Assembly: GCA_902582345.1 (NCBI GenBank)
Contig: CACHRU010000002.1
Coordinates: 1 to 64,000, forward strand
DNA length: 64,000 nucleotides
Direction of reading: 5' to 3'
Source of the DNA: an uncultured Pelagibacteraceae bacterium
GTDB lineage: Bacteria; Pseudomonadota; Alphaproteobacteria; Pelagibacterales; Pelagibacteraceae
The translations under genes and the position numbers were made by a program. Under the pieces are notes generated by a model. It did no database searches. It saw nothing but the letters and a program-made list of their open reading frames with translations, and was not told the origin of the DNA. Below, piece after piece: positions 38,326 through 47,646 of the stretch (within the stretch, counting starts at the first letter, position 1; each line of letters starts with the position of its first letter).

Positions 38326-39044
38326 AAATCAATTTTACTATTTAAAAATACTTTTTGCACATCATCTTCATCCTCTAATAATTCCACAATTTTTTTTATT
38401 AACTCAGTTTTTTCAGAACCTAAATTTATATTTTCATTTGCCCTCCATTCAACACCAGAGAAAAGAATATTATTTACTTTTTTTTCTATTGAAGTTTTGA
38501 CTTTATAAAAGTCATCTTTTTTACAAATAATTTCATGATATTTTTCTGAAGTGATACAATCCTTGGCACCTGCATTTATTGCTATTTCGAGTATTTCATC
38601 ATCTAAAAAATCTTTTTTATCTATTAGAATTACTCCGCATGAAGAAAAGAGATGAGAAGATGAACCATTTTCTCCAAGTCTACCATTATTTTTTTGTAAT
38701 ATGGTTCTTAACTTTGACGCTGTTCTATTTTTATTATCTGTTAAGGTTTCAATTACAAATGCAATATTAAATGGACCAAAACCCTCATATCTCAAGTTTT
38801 GATAATTTTCGGACGTATTCGCAGAAGATTTGTTTATAGCTCTCTCAATATTTTCTTTTGGCATGTTAGACTGTTTCGCTGCTTGGATGGCAGTTCTTAG
38901 CCTTGAATTTGTCTCTGGATCTTTTGCGCCAAGCTTAGCGGCAACAGTAATTTCTCTCGATAACTTTGAAAAAATTTTTGATCTTTCTTTGTCTTGACGA
39001 CCTTTTTTATGTTTAATACCTGCCCAATGTGAATGCCCCGCCAT
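38322..39044 (-). CDS. yebC: YebC/PmpR family protein
   Basis: The 240-residue protein opens MAGHSHWAGIKHKKGRQDKERSKIFSKL and continues AIQAAKQSNMPKENIERAI and EGFGP, the hallmarks of YebC/TACO1. The family is reported as transcription regulators or, more recently, as factors aiding translation of difficult peptides. It is coupled to the ruvC-like gene (ATGA) and lies 3 nt after the phosphoesterase gene. Confidence 0.96.
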   Translation of the reverse strand: MAGHSHWAGIKHKKGRQDKERSKIFSKLSREITVAAKLGAKDPETNSRLRTAIQAAKQSNMPKENIERAINKSSANTSENYQNLRYEGFGPFNIAFVIETLTDNKNRTASKLRTILQKNNGRLGENGSSSHLFSSCGVILIDKKDFLDDEILEIAINAGAKDCITSEKYHEIICKKDDFYKVKTSIEKKVNNILFSGVEWRANENINLGSEKTELIKKIVELLEDEDDVQKVFLNSKIDL

Positions 39045-39047
39045 ATT

Positions 39048-39854
39048 CTAATGATTGAGTACTCCCCCCAAAAAAAATCTTTCTACTGATTTTGCTAAAC
39101 CAGTGTGATTGTCTGCATTTACAATTATACCAGAGAGACTAGCTGTACCCTGAGCAGGAAAATGAGCTTTTGCATTTTTATCTTTTAAAAATCTCATGAT
39201 AGAATTTTGTTTATCCATTCCAATTACAGAATTATAATCTCCACACATACCTATATCTGTTTGAAAAGCTGTTCCTTTAGGCAAAACCCTTGTGTCGGCT
39301 GTTGGTATATGCGTATGTGTGCCTACTACAGCTGTTGCTTTACCATCAAAAAAATGTGCCATCGCATTTTTTTCACTGGTGATTTCTCCGTGCAAATCAA
39401 TTACTATAAAATCAGCGTTTTCCTTTAACTTCATTTTTTCTTGTAATATTTTTGCTGATTGAAATAAGTCTTCAGTTTTTTTCATAAAAACATTTCCCAT
39501 CAAATTGATTACACCTATTTTAAATTTTTTATTCTTGCTTTCATAAACGCCAAAACCTTTACCTGGTGAACCTTCAATAAAATTATTTGGCCTTAATAAT
39601 CTTGTCTCCTTTTCAATAAATTCTGTAGTTTCCTTTTGATCATAAATATGATTTCCTGACGTTAAGACATCAATACCAAGATTAAAAAATTCTTCTGCAA
39701 TCAAATTAGTTATACCTCTACCGTCATCAGCTGAATTTTCACCGTTAACTATTGTAAAATCAATTTCGTTTTCATTTATAATATTTTTAATATGATCTTT
39801 TATTGCTTTTCTTCCAGAAGCACCCATGATATCTCCAAGGATTAAAAGTTTCAT
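39048..39854 (-). CDS. YmdB-family metallophosphoesterase
   Basis: The 268-residue protein has GDIMGASGRKAI at its N-terminus, VNGENSADDGRGIT (~residue 39), TSGNHIYD, DLHGEITSEK and GTHTHIPTADTRVLPKGTAFQTDIGMCG. This is the metal-binding set of the TIGR00282/YmdB family, reported as a 2',3'-cyclic nucleotide phosphodiesterase in Bacillus. Its ATG overlaps the preceding stop by one base (TAATG). Confidence 0.93.
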   Translation of the reverse strand: MKLLILGDIMGASGRKAIKDHIKNIINENEIDFTIVNGENSADDGRGITNLIAEEFFNLGIDVLTSGNHIYDQKETTEFIEKETRLLRPNNFIEGSPGKGFGVYESKNKKFKIGVINLMGNVFMKKTEDLFQSAKILQEKMKLKENADFIVIDLHGEITSEKNAMAHFFDGKATAVVGTHTHIPTADTRVLPKGTAFQTDIGMCGDYNSVIGMDKQNSIMRFLKDKNAKAHFPAQGTASLSGIIVNADNHTGLAKSVERFFLGGVLNH

Positions 39855-40405
39855 TAATAAATTCCCTTCTCTGTTAAAACATAATCTAATTTAAAATCAA
39901 ATTTCGACACTGGGAGTTTATTATATTTTTGAAATGAAAAAGCAACTCCAATTGTAACAATCTTTTTATTTCGTCTAAAATAGCTATTCAAAAAAGTATC
40001 ATAGAAACCCTTGCCATATCCAAGTCTATTTTTTTGATTATCATAAGCTAAAAGAGGAACTAAAAAAATATTAGGCCTAGTAGTTTTTGATAATGAAGTA
40101 GGTTCCAACATACCGTATTTATTGACTTTTAAAGGATCTAGGTAAGTCCACTCTAAAAACTTCATTTTATTAACATGAAAAATTGTAGGCAGTGAAATAC
40201 TTATATTTTTTTTTTTCATGATTTGGAACAAACTAAGTGTATTTACTTCATAATTTGAAGGATAATAAGATGCAATTTTAATTTTTTTAAAGCGAATTTT
40301 TTTTATTAAAGGTATTAATGGAAAAAAAAATTTTTCAGTAACTTCAAAATATTTTTTTTTTCTCAGTAAAGAAAAATTTTTTCGTATTTTATCTTTAGTT
40401 CTCAT
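39854..40405 (-). CDS. 5-formyltetrahydrofolate cyclo-ligase family protein
   Basis: The 183-residue protein shows IASYYPSNYEVNT, the central LVPLLAYDNQKNRLGYGKGFYDTFL block (ATP and substrate binding) and a C-terminal DYVLTEKGIY. It recycles 5-formyl-THF to methenyl-THF. The position directly downstream of zapA is conserved across proteobacteria. Basic, Phe-rich N-terminus; otherwise normal length. Confidence 0.93.
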   Translation of the reverse strand: MRTKDKIRKNFSLLRKKKYFEVTEKFFFPLIPLIKKIRFKKIKIASYYPSNYEVNTLSLFQIMKKKNISISLPTIFHVNKMKFLEWTYLDPLKVNKYGMLEPTSLSKTTRPNIFLVPLLAYDNQKNRLGYGKGFYDTFLNSYFRRNKKIVTIGVAFSFQKYNKLPVSKFDFKLDYVLTEKGIY

Positions 40406-40851
40406 TATTGAACTTTAGAAATGGATGAAGTATTTTCAATGATTTTTTCTAGTGACTTAGTTGTTCTATCTAACATGGACTCATAAGAATGATTATTCTC
40501 TTCTATTGTTTTTTTAAAACTTTCTATCTCTTCATTTAATTTTAACATCTCTTTATCTTTAACATCTTTATATTTTATAGCTAAAGATTTTAGTTCTAGA
40601 AATTTTTTTGACAAATTATCTAAATTGTTTTTTTGTAAAGTAACCTTTTTTTTTAAATCAAAATAATTATCTATAAGTTGAATTGTTGTGATTAATAAAA
40701 GTTTATTCTCACCTATATTTCCTAGCTTGTCATTAAGTTCTTTATATTTTTTATCTAAAAATTCTGTTAATTTTTTTAAAGACTCTTCCTGTCCATCATC
40801 ACAAGATAATAAATAATCTTTATTATTAAATTTAATATTTACGTTTGCCAT
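40405..40851 (-). CDS. zapA: Cell division protein ZapA
   Basis: The 148-residue protein has an N-terminal ZapA globular domain (VNIKFNNKDYLLSCDDGQEESLKKL) followed by a long coiled coil that carries NKLLLITTIQLIDNYFDLKKK. ZapA bundles FtsZ protofilaments. It overlaps the cyclo-ligase by one base (TAATG) and the upstream coiled-coil gene by 13 nt. Confidence 0.88.
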   Translation of the reverse strand: MANVNIKFNNKDYLLSCDDGQEESLKKLTEFLDKKYKELNDKLGNIGENKLLLITTIQLIDNYFDLKKKVTLQKNNLDNLSKKFLELKSLAIKYKDVKDKEMLKLNEEIESFKKTIEENNHSYESMLDRTTKSLEKIIENTSSISKVQ

Positions 40852-41162
40852 TTTTCAATTTCTTCAACTAATTCCTCTGTTTCTTTGTTTAGCTGATTTA
40901 TTTCCTGGTCAAATTCAACTTGTTTAATTTGTTTTTTGTTCATTTCTTCCTGCAGTTTAAAAATTTTATTTTTTAAATATTTATGTTCTTTTAATAGATT
41001 GCCATATTTTGTTTCCATTTCTTTTTTTTCTATTTGTAATTGATTTTTTTCAGTTTTTATTTTTTCAATGTCATAATCTGACTGTGAATAACTTGATGAT
41101 AAATTTGATAATTTATCAATGAGTTTGTCTAAGTTTTTTTCTTTAGATGTAAAATTGTCCAT
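40839..41162 (-). CDS. Small coiled-coil protein upstream of zapA
   Basis: The 107-residue protein is almost entirely predicted coiled coil (heptad-like Leu/Ile spacing from residue ~10 to 104), rich in Lys and Glu, with no membrane segment. Small coiled-coil proteins (for example DUF4164) often precede zapA in alphaproteobacteria. A ZapB-like role in the FtsZ ring is inferred from the 13-nt overlap with zapA, not from sequence identity. Confidence 0.6.
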   Translation of the reverse strand: MDNFTSKEKNLDKLIDKLSNLSSSYSQSDYDIEKIKTEKNQLQIEKKEMETKYGNLLKEHKYLKNKIFKLQEEMNKKQIKQVEFDQEINQLNKETEELVEEIEKWQT

Positions 41163-41226
41163 TTAATTTTTTTTTTATATCATAATATTGATATAGGAAC
41201 TCTAAGTCTATATAGGTAATTGAAGA

Positions 41227-43209
41227 GTGAAAGTTAAATTTAATCAATTATCAAATGCAATTAGATTTCTGTCAATTGATGCGGTGCAGAAAGCTAATTC
41301 TGGACATCCAGGAATGCCCATGGGTATGGCAGATGTTGCGACAGTTCTATTTAAATACCACCTCAGGTTTAATCCGAAAAATCCTGAGTGGATAAATAGA
41401 GATAGATTTATTTTATCAGCAGGACACGGTTCGATGCTATTGTACTCCCTGCTTTATCTTACCGGTTATGACAGTGTAAAACTAGAAGATATAAAAAACT
41501 TCAGACAACTAGACTCAATATGTGCTGGACATCCAGAGTATAAAATTAATTCGGGTATTGAAACTACTACAGGGCCGCTTGGTCAAGGGTTAGGTAATTC
41601 TGTAGGAATTGCAATTGGTGAAGAGTTGTACAGAAAAAAATTTGGCTCAAAAATAATTAATCATAAAACATATGTCTTAGCGAGCGATGGCGACCTTATG
41701 GAGGGAGTTAGTCATGAAGCGATGAGCTTAGCAGGACATTTGAAATTAAAAAATTTAATAGTATTTTTTGATAATAATAAGATTTCTATTGATGGCACAA
41801 CTGCATTAAGTGTTTCTGATAATTATAAAAAAAGATTTGAGTCTTACGGTTGGAAATTTTTAGAAATAAATGGACATAATGAAAAACAAATAGATTTAGC
41901 AATAAAAAAAGCTAAAAAGTCTGATAAGCCCACTTTAATTTCTTGCAAAACTGTAATTGGTTTCGGTTCACCAAATAAATCCGGAAAATCTTCCTCGCAC
42001 GGAGCCCCGCTAGGTGATGATGAAATTAACTTAACTAGAAAAAAACTTAAGTGGGATCATTCTGCTTTTGATATTCCAAAAGATATTTTGAATTCTTGGA
42101 GAGAAATAGGATTAAAGGGAGCCGAAATTGAAAGTGATTGGTTAAAAAATTTAAATTCTTCGAATAAGAATTTAAAAGAAGCGTTTAATAGGACAAATAA
42201 CGAGATTTTTTTAAAAGACTTAAATAAAGTAATTTTACAAGAGAAAAAAAAATATTTTGAAGAGAAGCCTCAAATGGCCACTAGACAATGTTCAATGAAA
42301 ACAATCGAAAGTTTAACAGATATTTTACCAAATCTAATAGGCGGTTCGGCAGACTTAAGTGGATCTAATAATACTATGACATCAAAATCAAAAGTAATAA
42401 AAGCCAAAAATTTTGGTGGCAATTATATTCATTATGGTGTTAGAGAACACGGTATGGCAGCTGCCATGAATGGTCTGGCTTTGTATCATAATATAATTCC
42501 GTTTGGCGGCACCTTTTTAATATTTTCTGATTATTGCAGACCATCCATTAGACTCTCAGCTTTGATGGGATTAAGAGTCATTTATATTTTTTCCCATGAC
42601 TCAATTGGTCTCGGAGAAGATGGACCAACCCATCAGCCTATAGAACAGCTTACAAGTCTAAGGGCAATTCCTAACCTCAATGTTTTCAGACCAGCTGATA
42701 TGAATGAAACTCTTGAATGTTGGGAAATGGCGTTAAAAAATGATAAAGGTCCAAGTGCAATTATTCTTTCGAGACAAAAACTTCCATATATAAATCAAAA
42801 TTTTTCTGAAATAAATAACTGCTCAAAAGGTGGATACCAATTAAAGATTTCATCACATGCTAGTAATATTACATTAATTGCTTCTGGCTCAGAAGTTTCC
42901 TTGGCTTTAGAAGTCCAGAAAGATTTAAAAGATCTTAATATTGACTCTTTAGTAGTATCAATGCCTTGTCAGGAAATTTTTGATAAACAAGATAAAGAAT
43001 ACAGAGATAAAGTTTTAGAAAATGATAGTTTGAAAATATCTATTGAGGCTGGAAATTGTATTAGTTGGAAGAAATATATGTCTGAAAAAGATTTAAGTAT
43101 AAGCATTGAAACTTTTGGAAAAAGTGCTCCTTATAAAAAACTTTTTGAGGATTATAAACTGACAAGTCAAGAAATCATTCAGTTAATTCAGCAAAAGATC
43201 AGAAAATAA
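41227..43209 (+). CDS. tkt: Transketolase
   Basis: TPP enzyme moving two-carbon units in the pentose-phosphate pathway. The 660-residue protein has SIDAVQKANSGHPGMPMG, GHGSMLLYSL, TGPLGQGLGNSVG, the TPP motif GDGDLMEGVSHEAMSLAGHLKL, HGAPLG and the C-terminal DSIGLGEDGPTHQPIEQL. Start is GTG at 41227; no in-frame ATG gives a complete N-terminus. First of a plus-strand run with pgk and fba. Confidence 0.97.
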   Translation: MKVKFNQLSNAIRFLSIDAVQKANSGHPGMPMGMADVATVLFKYHLRFNPKNPEWINRDRFILSAGHGSMLLYSLLYLTGYDSVKLEDIKNFRQLDSICAGHPEYKINSGIETTTGPLGQGLGNSVGIAIGEELYRKKFGSKIINHKTYVLASDGDLMEGVSHEAMSLAGHLKLKNLIVFFDNNKISIDGTTALSVSDNYKKRFESYGWKFLEINGHNEKQIDLAIKKAKKSDKPTLISCKTVIGFGSPNKSGKSSSHGAPLGDDEINLTRKKLKWDHSAFDIPKDILNSWREIGLKGAEIESDWLKNLNSSNKNLKEAFNRTNNEIFLKDLNKVILQEKKKYFEEKPQMATRQCSMKTIESLTDILPNLIGGSADLSGSNNTMTSKSKVIKAKNFGGNYIHYGVREHGMAAAMNGLALYHNIIPFGGTFLIFSDYCRPSIRLSALMGLRVIYIFSHDSIGLGEDGPTHQPIEQLTSLRAIPNLNVFRPADMNETLECWEMALKNDKGPSAIILSRQKLPYINQNFSEINNCSKGGYQLKISSHASNITLIASGSEVSLALEVQKDLKDLNIDSLVVSMPCQEIFDKQDKEYRDKVLENDSLKISIEAGNCISWKKYMSEKDLSISIETFGKSAPYKKLFEDYKLTSQEIIQLIQQKIRK

Positions 43210-43217
43210 TTTGATTA

Positions 43218-44408
43218 ATGTCAAAATTAAAAATATTTTCTGAAAAAATTAATATCTCAAAAAAAAGAGTCCTTGTGCGTTTGGATTTAAATGTCCCTAT
43301 ATCAAATTTTAAGATTATGGATGATGTAAGAATAAAAAAAAACCTACCATTTTTAAAGAAATTAATCGAGACAAATGCAAAAGTTATTCTGGTTTCACAC
43401 TTAGGTAGACCAAAAGGTAAAATAAAAAGTGAATTGTCTCTTAAACCAGTTTTTGAATATTTGAAAAAAAATTTAAGTAAAAAAATTGTTTTTTACGATA
43501 AAAATATAGACGATAATGCAGTTTCGTGTTCAAAAAATCTTAAGACCGGTGAAATACTTTTTTTAGAAAATATTAGATTTTTTAAAGAAGAAGAGGAAGA
43601 CAATGAAGTATTTGCAAAAAAATTGTCAAATCTAGCGGACATATTTATAAACGAGGCATTTTCTTGCTCACACAGAAAACAAGCTTCAATTCACAGTATA
43701 ACAAGATTTGTCGAAAGTTATGGAGGGCCCCAACTAGAAAAAGAAATTAAGTCAATAGATTTAATAAAAAGAAAGAAAAAAAAACCTGTTACATGTATTA
43801 TCGGCGGATCGAAAATTTCAACAAAAATTAATGTATTATCAAGCTTAATTCAAAACTCCGATAATCTTATTGTTGTTGGAGCTATGGCGAATAATTTTTT
43901 ACTTTTTAAAGGTTTGAAAATTGGAATGTCTCTAATTGAAAAAGATGTTGGAAACTTTATAGAAAAAATTAATTATTTGGCAAAAAAATATAGTTGTAAA
44001 GTTTTTATCCCAACTGATTTTCAAGTATCAACAAGTATGAATGGTAAGCCAATTTATAGATCAAAAAACGATATAAGGAAAACAGAGATTATTTTAGACA
44101 TAGGAAAAAACTCTTTAAACTCAATTTGTAAAATAATTGACAGTTCAAACACTGTTTTTTGGAATGGACCAGCCGGATTTTTTGAAAATAAAAATTTTAC
44201 ACATGGGACGATTTCGATAGCAAAAAGTATTGCTAAAAATACAAAAAAAAGGTCTTTAATTTCAATCGTGGGGGGTGGGGATACTTTAGCAGCTCTGAAT
44301 GGGGGCGGTTTTGAAAACTCTTTTACACATTTATCAACAGCTGGAGGAGCATTCTTAGAATCTCTTGAAGGTAAAGAACTCCCTGCTATAAAAGTGCTTA
44401 GGAAATAA
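43218..44408 (+). CDS. pgk: Phosphoglycerate kinase
   Basis: The 396-residue protein contains KRVLVRLDLNVPIS, VSHLGRPKGK, LENIRFFKEEEEDN, EAFSCSHRKQAS, IGGSKISTK and the nucleotide loop GGGDTLAALNGGG, all in family order. It reversibly converts 1,3-bisphosphoglycerate and ADP. It lies 8 nt after tkt and 8 nt before fba. Confidence 0.97.
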   Translation: MSKLKIFSEKINISKKRVLVRLDLNVPISNFKIMDDVRIKKNLPFLKKLIETNAKVILVSHLGRPKGKIKSELSLKPVFEYLKKNLSKKIVFYDKNIDDNAVSCSKNLKTGEILFLENIRFFKEEEEDNEVFAKKLSNLADIFINEAFSCSHRKQASIHSITRFVESYGGPQLEKEIKSIDLIKRKKKKPVTCIIGGSKISTKINVLSSLIQNSDNLIVVGAMANNFLLFKGLKIGMSLIEKDVGNFIEKINYLAKKYSCKVFIPTDFQVSTSMNGKPIYRSKNDIRKTEIILDIGKNSLNSICKIIDSSNTVFWNGPAGFFENKNFTHGTISIAKSIAKNTKKRSLISIVGGGDTLAALNGGGFENSFTHLSTAGGAFLESLEGKELPAIKVLRK

Positions 44409-44416
44409 TAGAAATT

Positions 44417-45421
44417 ATGAGTATTGAGAATATTGCAAAACAAATGGTTGCTAAAGGAAAAGGTATTTTAGCCGCTGATGAAAGCACAGGCACAATGGAA
44501 AAAAGACTTAAAAGTGTAAATGTTGAGTGTACAGAGACAAATAGATTAAACTTTAGAGAAACTTTATTCACATCAAGCTCAATGAGAGATAACATTAGCG
44601 GTGTAATTTTATTTGACGAGACATTAAGACAAAAGTCAAGTTCAGGGATTACAATTCCAGAGTTAATAAGTAAAAGTGGTGTTTTACCAGGTATAAAAGT
44701 TGACAAAGGTGCAAAGCCACTCGCCGGTTCCAAAAATGAAAAAATTACAGAAGGTTTAGATGGTTTAAAAGCTAGAGTGGAAGAATATCATAAATTGGGA
44801 GCAAGATTTGCTAAATGGAGAGCAGTGCTTTCTATAAGTGCTGATCAACCTAGCATGCTTTCAATAAAAGCAAACGCTCATGCCTTAGCTAGATATGCTT
44901 CGATAGTCCAAGAAGCAGATATGGTGCCTATAATAGAACCTGAAGTTTTAATGGATGGTGATCATAATATAGATAAGTGTTACGAGGTAACAAGTCGAGT
45001 TCTTAATGAATGTTATAAAGAATTAGAATTACATAATGTTAATTTGAAGGGAACAGTGTTGAAACCAAATATGATTTTACCTGGTAAGGATTGTAAATCT
45101 AAATCATCTACAAAAGAAATAGCTAAAAAAACTTTAGAATGTATTAAAAACAATATGCCTAAAGAAGTCCCAGGAGTTGCTTTTTTATCAGGTGGTCAAA
45201 GTGAGATAGAGGCAACAAGGAATCTTAATGAAATAAATAAAATAAATGATACTTCATTTCATTTCACATTCTCTTACGGTAGAGCTTTACAGCAATCTGC
45301 TCTTAAAACTTGGGCAAAATCAATGGATGATAAAGAAAATGTTCATAAAATATTTAATCATCGAGCTAAAATGAATGGGCTTTCATCAAAAGCGGAGTGG
45401 ACGGAAAAACTAGAACAATAA
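44417..45421 (+). CDS. fba: Fructose-bisphosphate aldolase, class I
   Basis: The 334-residue protein is the Schiff-base (class I, animal-like) form. Seen: KGILAADESTGTMEKR, RLNFRETLFTS, PIIEPEVLMDGDH, the Lys motif GTVLKPNMILPG and FLSGGQSEIEAT. No class II metal motif is present. Many proteobacteria use class II, so this is a distinguishing trait. The gene follows pgk by 8 nt and precedes thiE. Confidence 0.96.
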   Translation: MSIENIAKQMVAKGKGILAADESTGTMEKRLKSVNVECTETNRLNFRETLFTSSSMRDNISGVILFDETLRQKSSSGITIPELISKSGVLPGIKVDKGAKPLAGSKNEKITEGLDGLKARVEEYHKLGARFAKWRAVLSISADQPSMLSIKANAHALARYASIVQEADMVPIIEPEVLMDGDHNIDKCYEVTSRVLNECYKELELHNVNLKGTVLKPNMILPGKDCKSKSSTKEIAKKTLECIKNNMPKEVPGVAFLSGGQSEIEATRNLNEINKINDTSFHFTFSYGRALQQSALKTWAKSMDDKENVHKIFNHRAKMNGLSSKAEWTEKLEQ

Positions 45422-45429
45422 GATTAAAT

Positions 45430-46032
45430 TTGAAAAAATTTGTCTATTTAATTTCCCCGGATAAAATAAAGAGTAGTTTTTTTTCTGATTTAGATAAGGT
45501 TTTATCTTCTAATAAAGTAAAATTTTTTCAACTAAGATTAAAAAATGTCAGTCAAAGACGAGTAATTCAAATTGGACTTAAATGTAAAAAAATAACTTCT
45601 AAATATAACGTGAAACTTATAATTAACGATAATTTTAAAATTGCAAAGAAAATTAATGCTGATGGCTGTCATTTGGGACAGACAGATGGTTCAATTATAA
45701 AAGCTAGGCTTGCTTTAAAAAATAAAATATTAGGAGTAACATGTCATGGCTCAAAAGAGTTATGCATGATAGCGAAGAAAAATAACGCTGATTATATTGC
45801 TTTAGGTTCGTTTTTTAATTCTAAATTAAAACCAAACGCTTCAAAAGCAAATTTTAGCATTCTAAAATGGGCAAAAAAAAATATAAAGAGAGAAATAGTT
45901 GCTATAGGAGGTATCAATAATAAAAATTTCAAAAAATTACTTCTAAGTGGAGGAAATTATATTGCAATTTCATCTTTTATTTGGAATAACCCTTCTTTAA
46001 ACCCTAAAGAGGCGATCAAAAAAATTAAATGA
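45430..46032 (+). CDS. thiE: Thiamine-phosphate synthase (ThiE/TenI family)
   Basis: The (beta/alpha)8 protein has QLRLKNVS, the phosphate/metal strand IINDNFKIAKKINADGCHLGQ-x-D, GVTCHGSKEL, ADYIALGSFF and IGGIN, in ThiE order. I chose the TTG at 45430 (200 aa), 8 nt after fba; a start at 45397 would overlap fba by 25 nt. TenI-like isomerases share the fold, but the HLGQ and GSFF motifs favour ThiE. It is coupled to efp (ATGA). Confidence 0.85.
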   Translation: MKKFVYLISPDKIKSSFFSDLDKVLSSNKVKFFQLRLKNVSQRRVIQIGLKCKKITSKYNVKLIINDNFKIAKKINADGCHLGQTDGSIIKARLALKNKILGVTCHGSKELCMIAKKNNADYIALGSFFNSKLKPNASKANFSILKWAKKNIKREIVAIGGINNKNFKKLLLSGGNYIAISSFIWNNPSLNPKEAIKKIK

Positions 46033-46592
46033 AAATTAGTGCTAATGAAATAAAAGTTGGAATGATAATTGAATATAAAGAAGATTATTGGACTGTTTTA
46101 AAGACTCAACATGTTAAACCTGGAAAAGGTGGTGCTTTTAACCAGGTCGAATTAAAAAGTGTTTTAAAAGGTACAAAACTAAATGAAAGATTTAGATCTA
46201 ATGAAAATATTGAAAAAGCAGATGTAGATGAAAAAAAATTTAATTTTTTATACATGGATGAAGAAAATTGTTTTTTTATGGATAATAAAACATTTGAGCA
46301 AATTTCTTTGTCCAAAAAATTAGCGGGTGAAAAATATAAACTTTTAAAAGAAAATCTTGAAGTTGTTATTACATTTATGGAAGAAAAACCAATTTCCTTG
46401 GATTTACCAAATAATATAGAATGTATAATAAAAAAAACAGATGCTGTTGTGAAGGGGCAGACAGCAGCTTCGTCTTATAAGCCAGCAACTTTAGACAACG
46501 GATTAAATATCTTGGTGCCTCCGTTTATTGAAGCAGGTGAAAAAATTTTATTGGACACTAGAAGTTTAGAATATATTAAAAAGTCTAACTGA
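46029..46592 (+). CDS. efp: Translation elongation factor P
   Basis: EF-P rescues ribosomes stalled at polyproline. The 187-residue protein starts ISANEIKVGMIIEYKEDYW and has the modification loop KPGKGGAF with the Lys that is beta-lysylated in many bacteria. Three domains end with FIEAGEKILLDTRSLEYI. It overlaps thiE by 4 nt and suhB by 1 nt. No lysyl-modifying enzyme (EpmA/B) is in the window. Confidence 0.96.
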   Translation: MKISANEIKVGMIIEYKEDYWTVLKTQHVKPGKGGAFNQVELKSVLKGTKLNERFRSNENIEKADVDEKKFNFLYMDEENCFFMDNKTFEQISLSKKLAGEKYKLLKENLEVVITFMEEKPISLDLPNNIECIIKKTDAVVKGQTAASSYKPATLDNGLNILVPPFIEAGEKILLDTRSLEYIKKSN

Positions 46593-47386
46593 TGAGACTA
46601 AATTCTCCAAAAATAAATATAATGCTAAGAGCTTGTATGAAAGCATCTAAATCACTCATAAGAGATTTCGGAGAACTAGAAAAACTCCAAGTTTCAAAAA
46701 AAGGACCAGGGGATTTTTTAAGTGCGGCTGATAAAAAAACAGAAAAAATCATAATTCAGGAATTAATGAGAGCTTATCCTGATTACAGCATATTAAGTGA
46801 GGAGATAGGAAAAATTGAAAAAAATAAAGAGGATAAATGGATTATTGATCCAATAGATGGAACAACTAATTTTTTAAATGGTATTCCTCATTTTGCTATT
46901 TCAATTGCTTACGAACATAAAAGTGAAATTATTTGCGGTATAATATTTGATCCGATTAAAAACGAAATGTTCTGTGCTGAGAAAGGACTTGGAGCATACT
47001 TAAATAATTCAAGGATTAGAGTTTCTAATAAAAAAAAACTACTAGACTCAATTCTGGTTACTGGAGGTCCTAAATATAATAATAAAAACAAAGATAATGT
47101 CTTCAAAGAATATATTGATATTTCAAAAAAATGTAGTACTCCGATAAGAAAATTTGGCAGTGCCTCGCTTGATATGGCTAATGTAGCTTGTGGAAGATTT
47201 GACGGATATTGGCAAAGAGATTTAAATTATTGGGATATAGCTGCAGGTATTATTATCGTTAAAGAAGCTGGAGGTTTTGTAGACAATCTTAAAGATGACA
47301 AAAGTTCAAATATTAATAATATTATCGCAACAAATTCACAAATTCATGAGGAACTTTCGAGTGCTCTGATAGAAAAAAATTATTGA
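46592..47386 (+). CDS. suhB: Inositol-1-monophosphatase family protein SuhB
   Basis: The 264-residue protein has the metal/substrate motifs DFLSAADKKTEK, LSEEIGK, WIIDPIDGTTNFLNGIPHF (catalytic Asp pair) and YWDIAAGIIIVKEAGG. In bacteria SuhB hydrolyses myo-inositol phosphates and also assists rRNA antitermination. Its ATG overlaps the efp stop by one base (TGATG). Confidence 0.94.
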   Translation: MRLNSPKINIMLRACMKASKSLIRDFGELEKLQVSKKGPGDFLSAADKKTEKIIIQELMRAYPDYSILSEEIGKIEKNKEDKWIIDPIDGTTNFLNGIPHFAISIAYEHKSEIICGIIFDPIKNEMFCAEKGLGAYLNNSRIRVSNKKKLLDSILVTGGPKYNNKNKDNVFKEYIDISKKCSTPIRKFGSASLDMANVACGRFDGYWQRDLNYWDIAAGIIIVKEAGGFVDNLKDDKSSNINNIIATNSQIHEELSSALIEKNY

Positions 47387-47418
47387 GAAAAATAAGGTAT
47401 TGATATAAAACATCCCTC

Positions 47419-47643
47419 ATGAAAAAAAATATTCATCCTAAATATCATAAAATCAAAGTCGTAATGACTGATGGAAGTGAATTCGAAACAAGATCAACCT
47501 GGGGCAAAGAAAATGATGTTCTTAAACTCGATATTGATCCTAAGTCACATTCAGCATGGACTGGTGGTGCACAAAAAATTTTAGATAAAGGAAGGGTGAG
47601 TAAGTATAATAAAAAATTTAGTAATCTAAGAAAAAAGAAATAA
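47419..47643 (+). CDS. rpmE: Ribosomal protein L31 (zinc-free form)
   Basis: The 74-residue protein starts [19 protein letters not shown] and includes TRSTWG and HSAWTGGAQ, typical of bL31. It has no cysteine, so it is the C-minus type that does not bind zinc. 3 nt upstream of trcR, 32 nt after suhB. Confidence 0.95.
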   Translation: MKKNIHPKYHKIKVVMTDGSEFETRSTWGKENDVLKLDIDPKSHSAWTGGAQKILDKGRVSKYNKKFSNLRKKK

Positions 47644-47646
47644 TTT

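Noticed and set aside
40400-41226. 6S RNA gene, which often lies next to zapA and the cyclo-ligase
   Set aside because: Genes overlap here and the 64 nt before tkt are too short; no 6S-like bubble structure seen.
47396-47418. Possible promoter or riboswitch before rpmE
   Set aside because: The gap is only 32 nt and shows no structure beyond AT-rich sequence.
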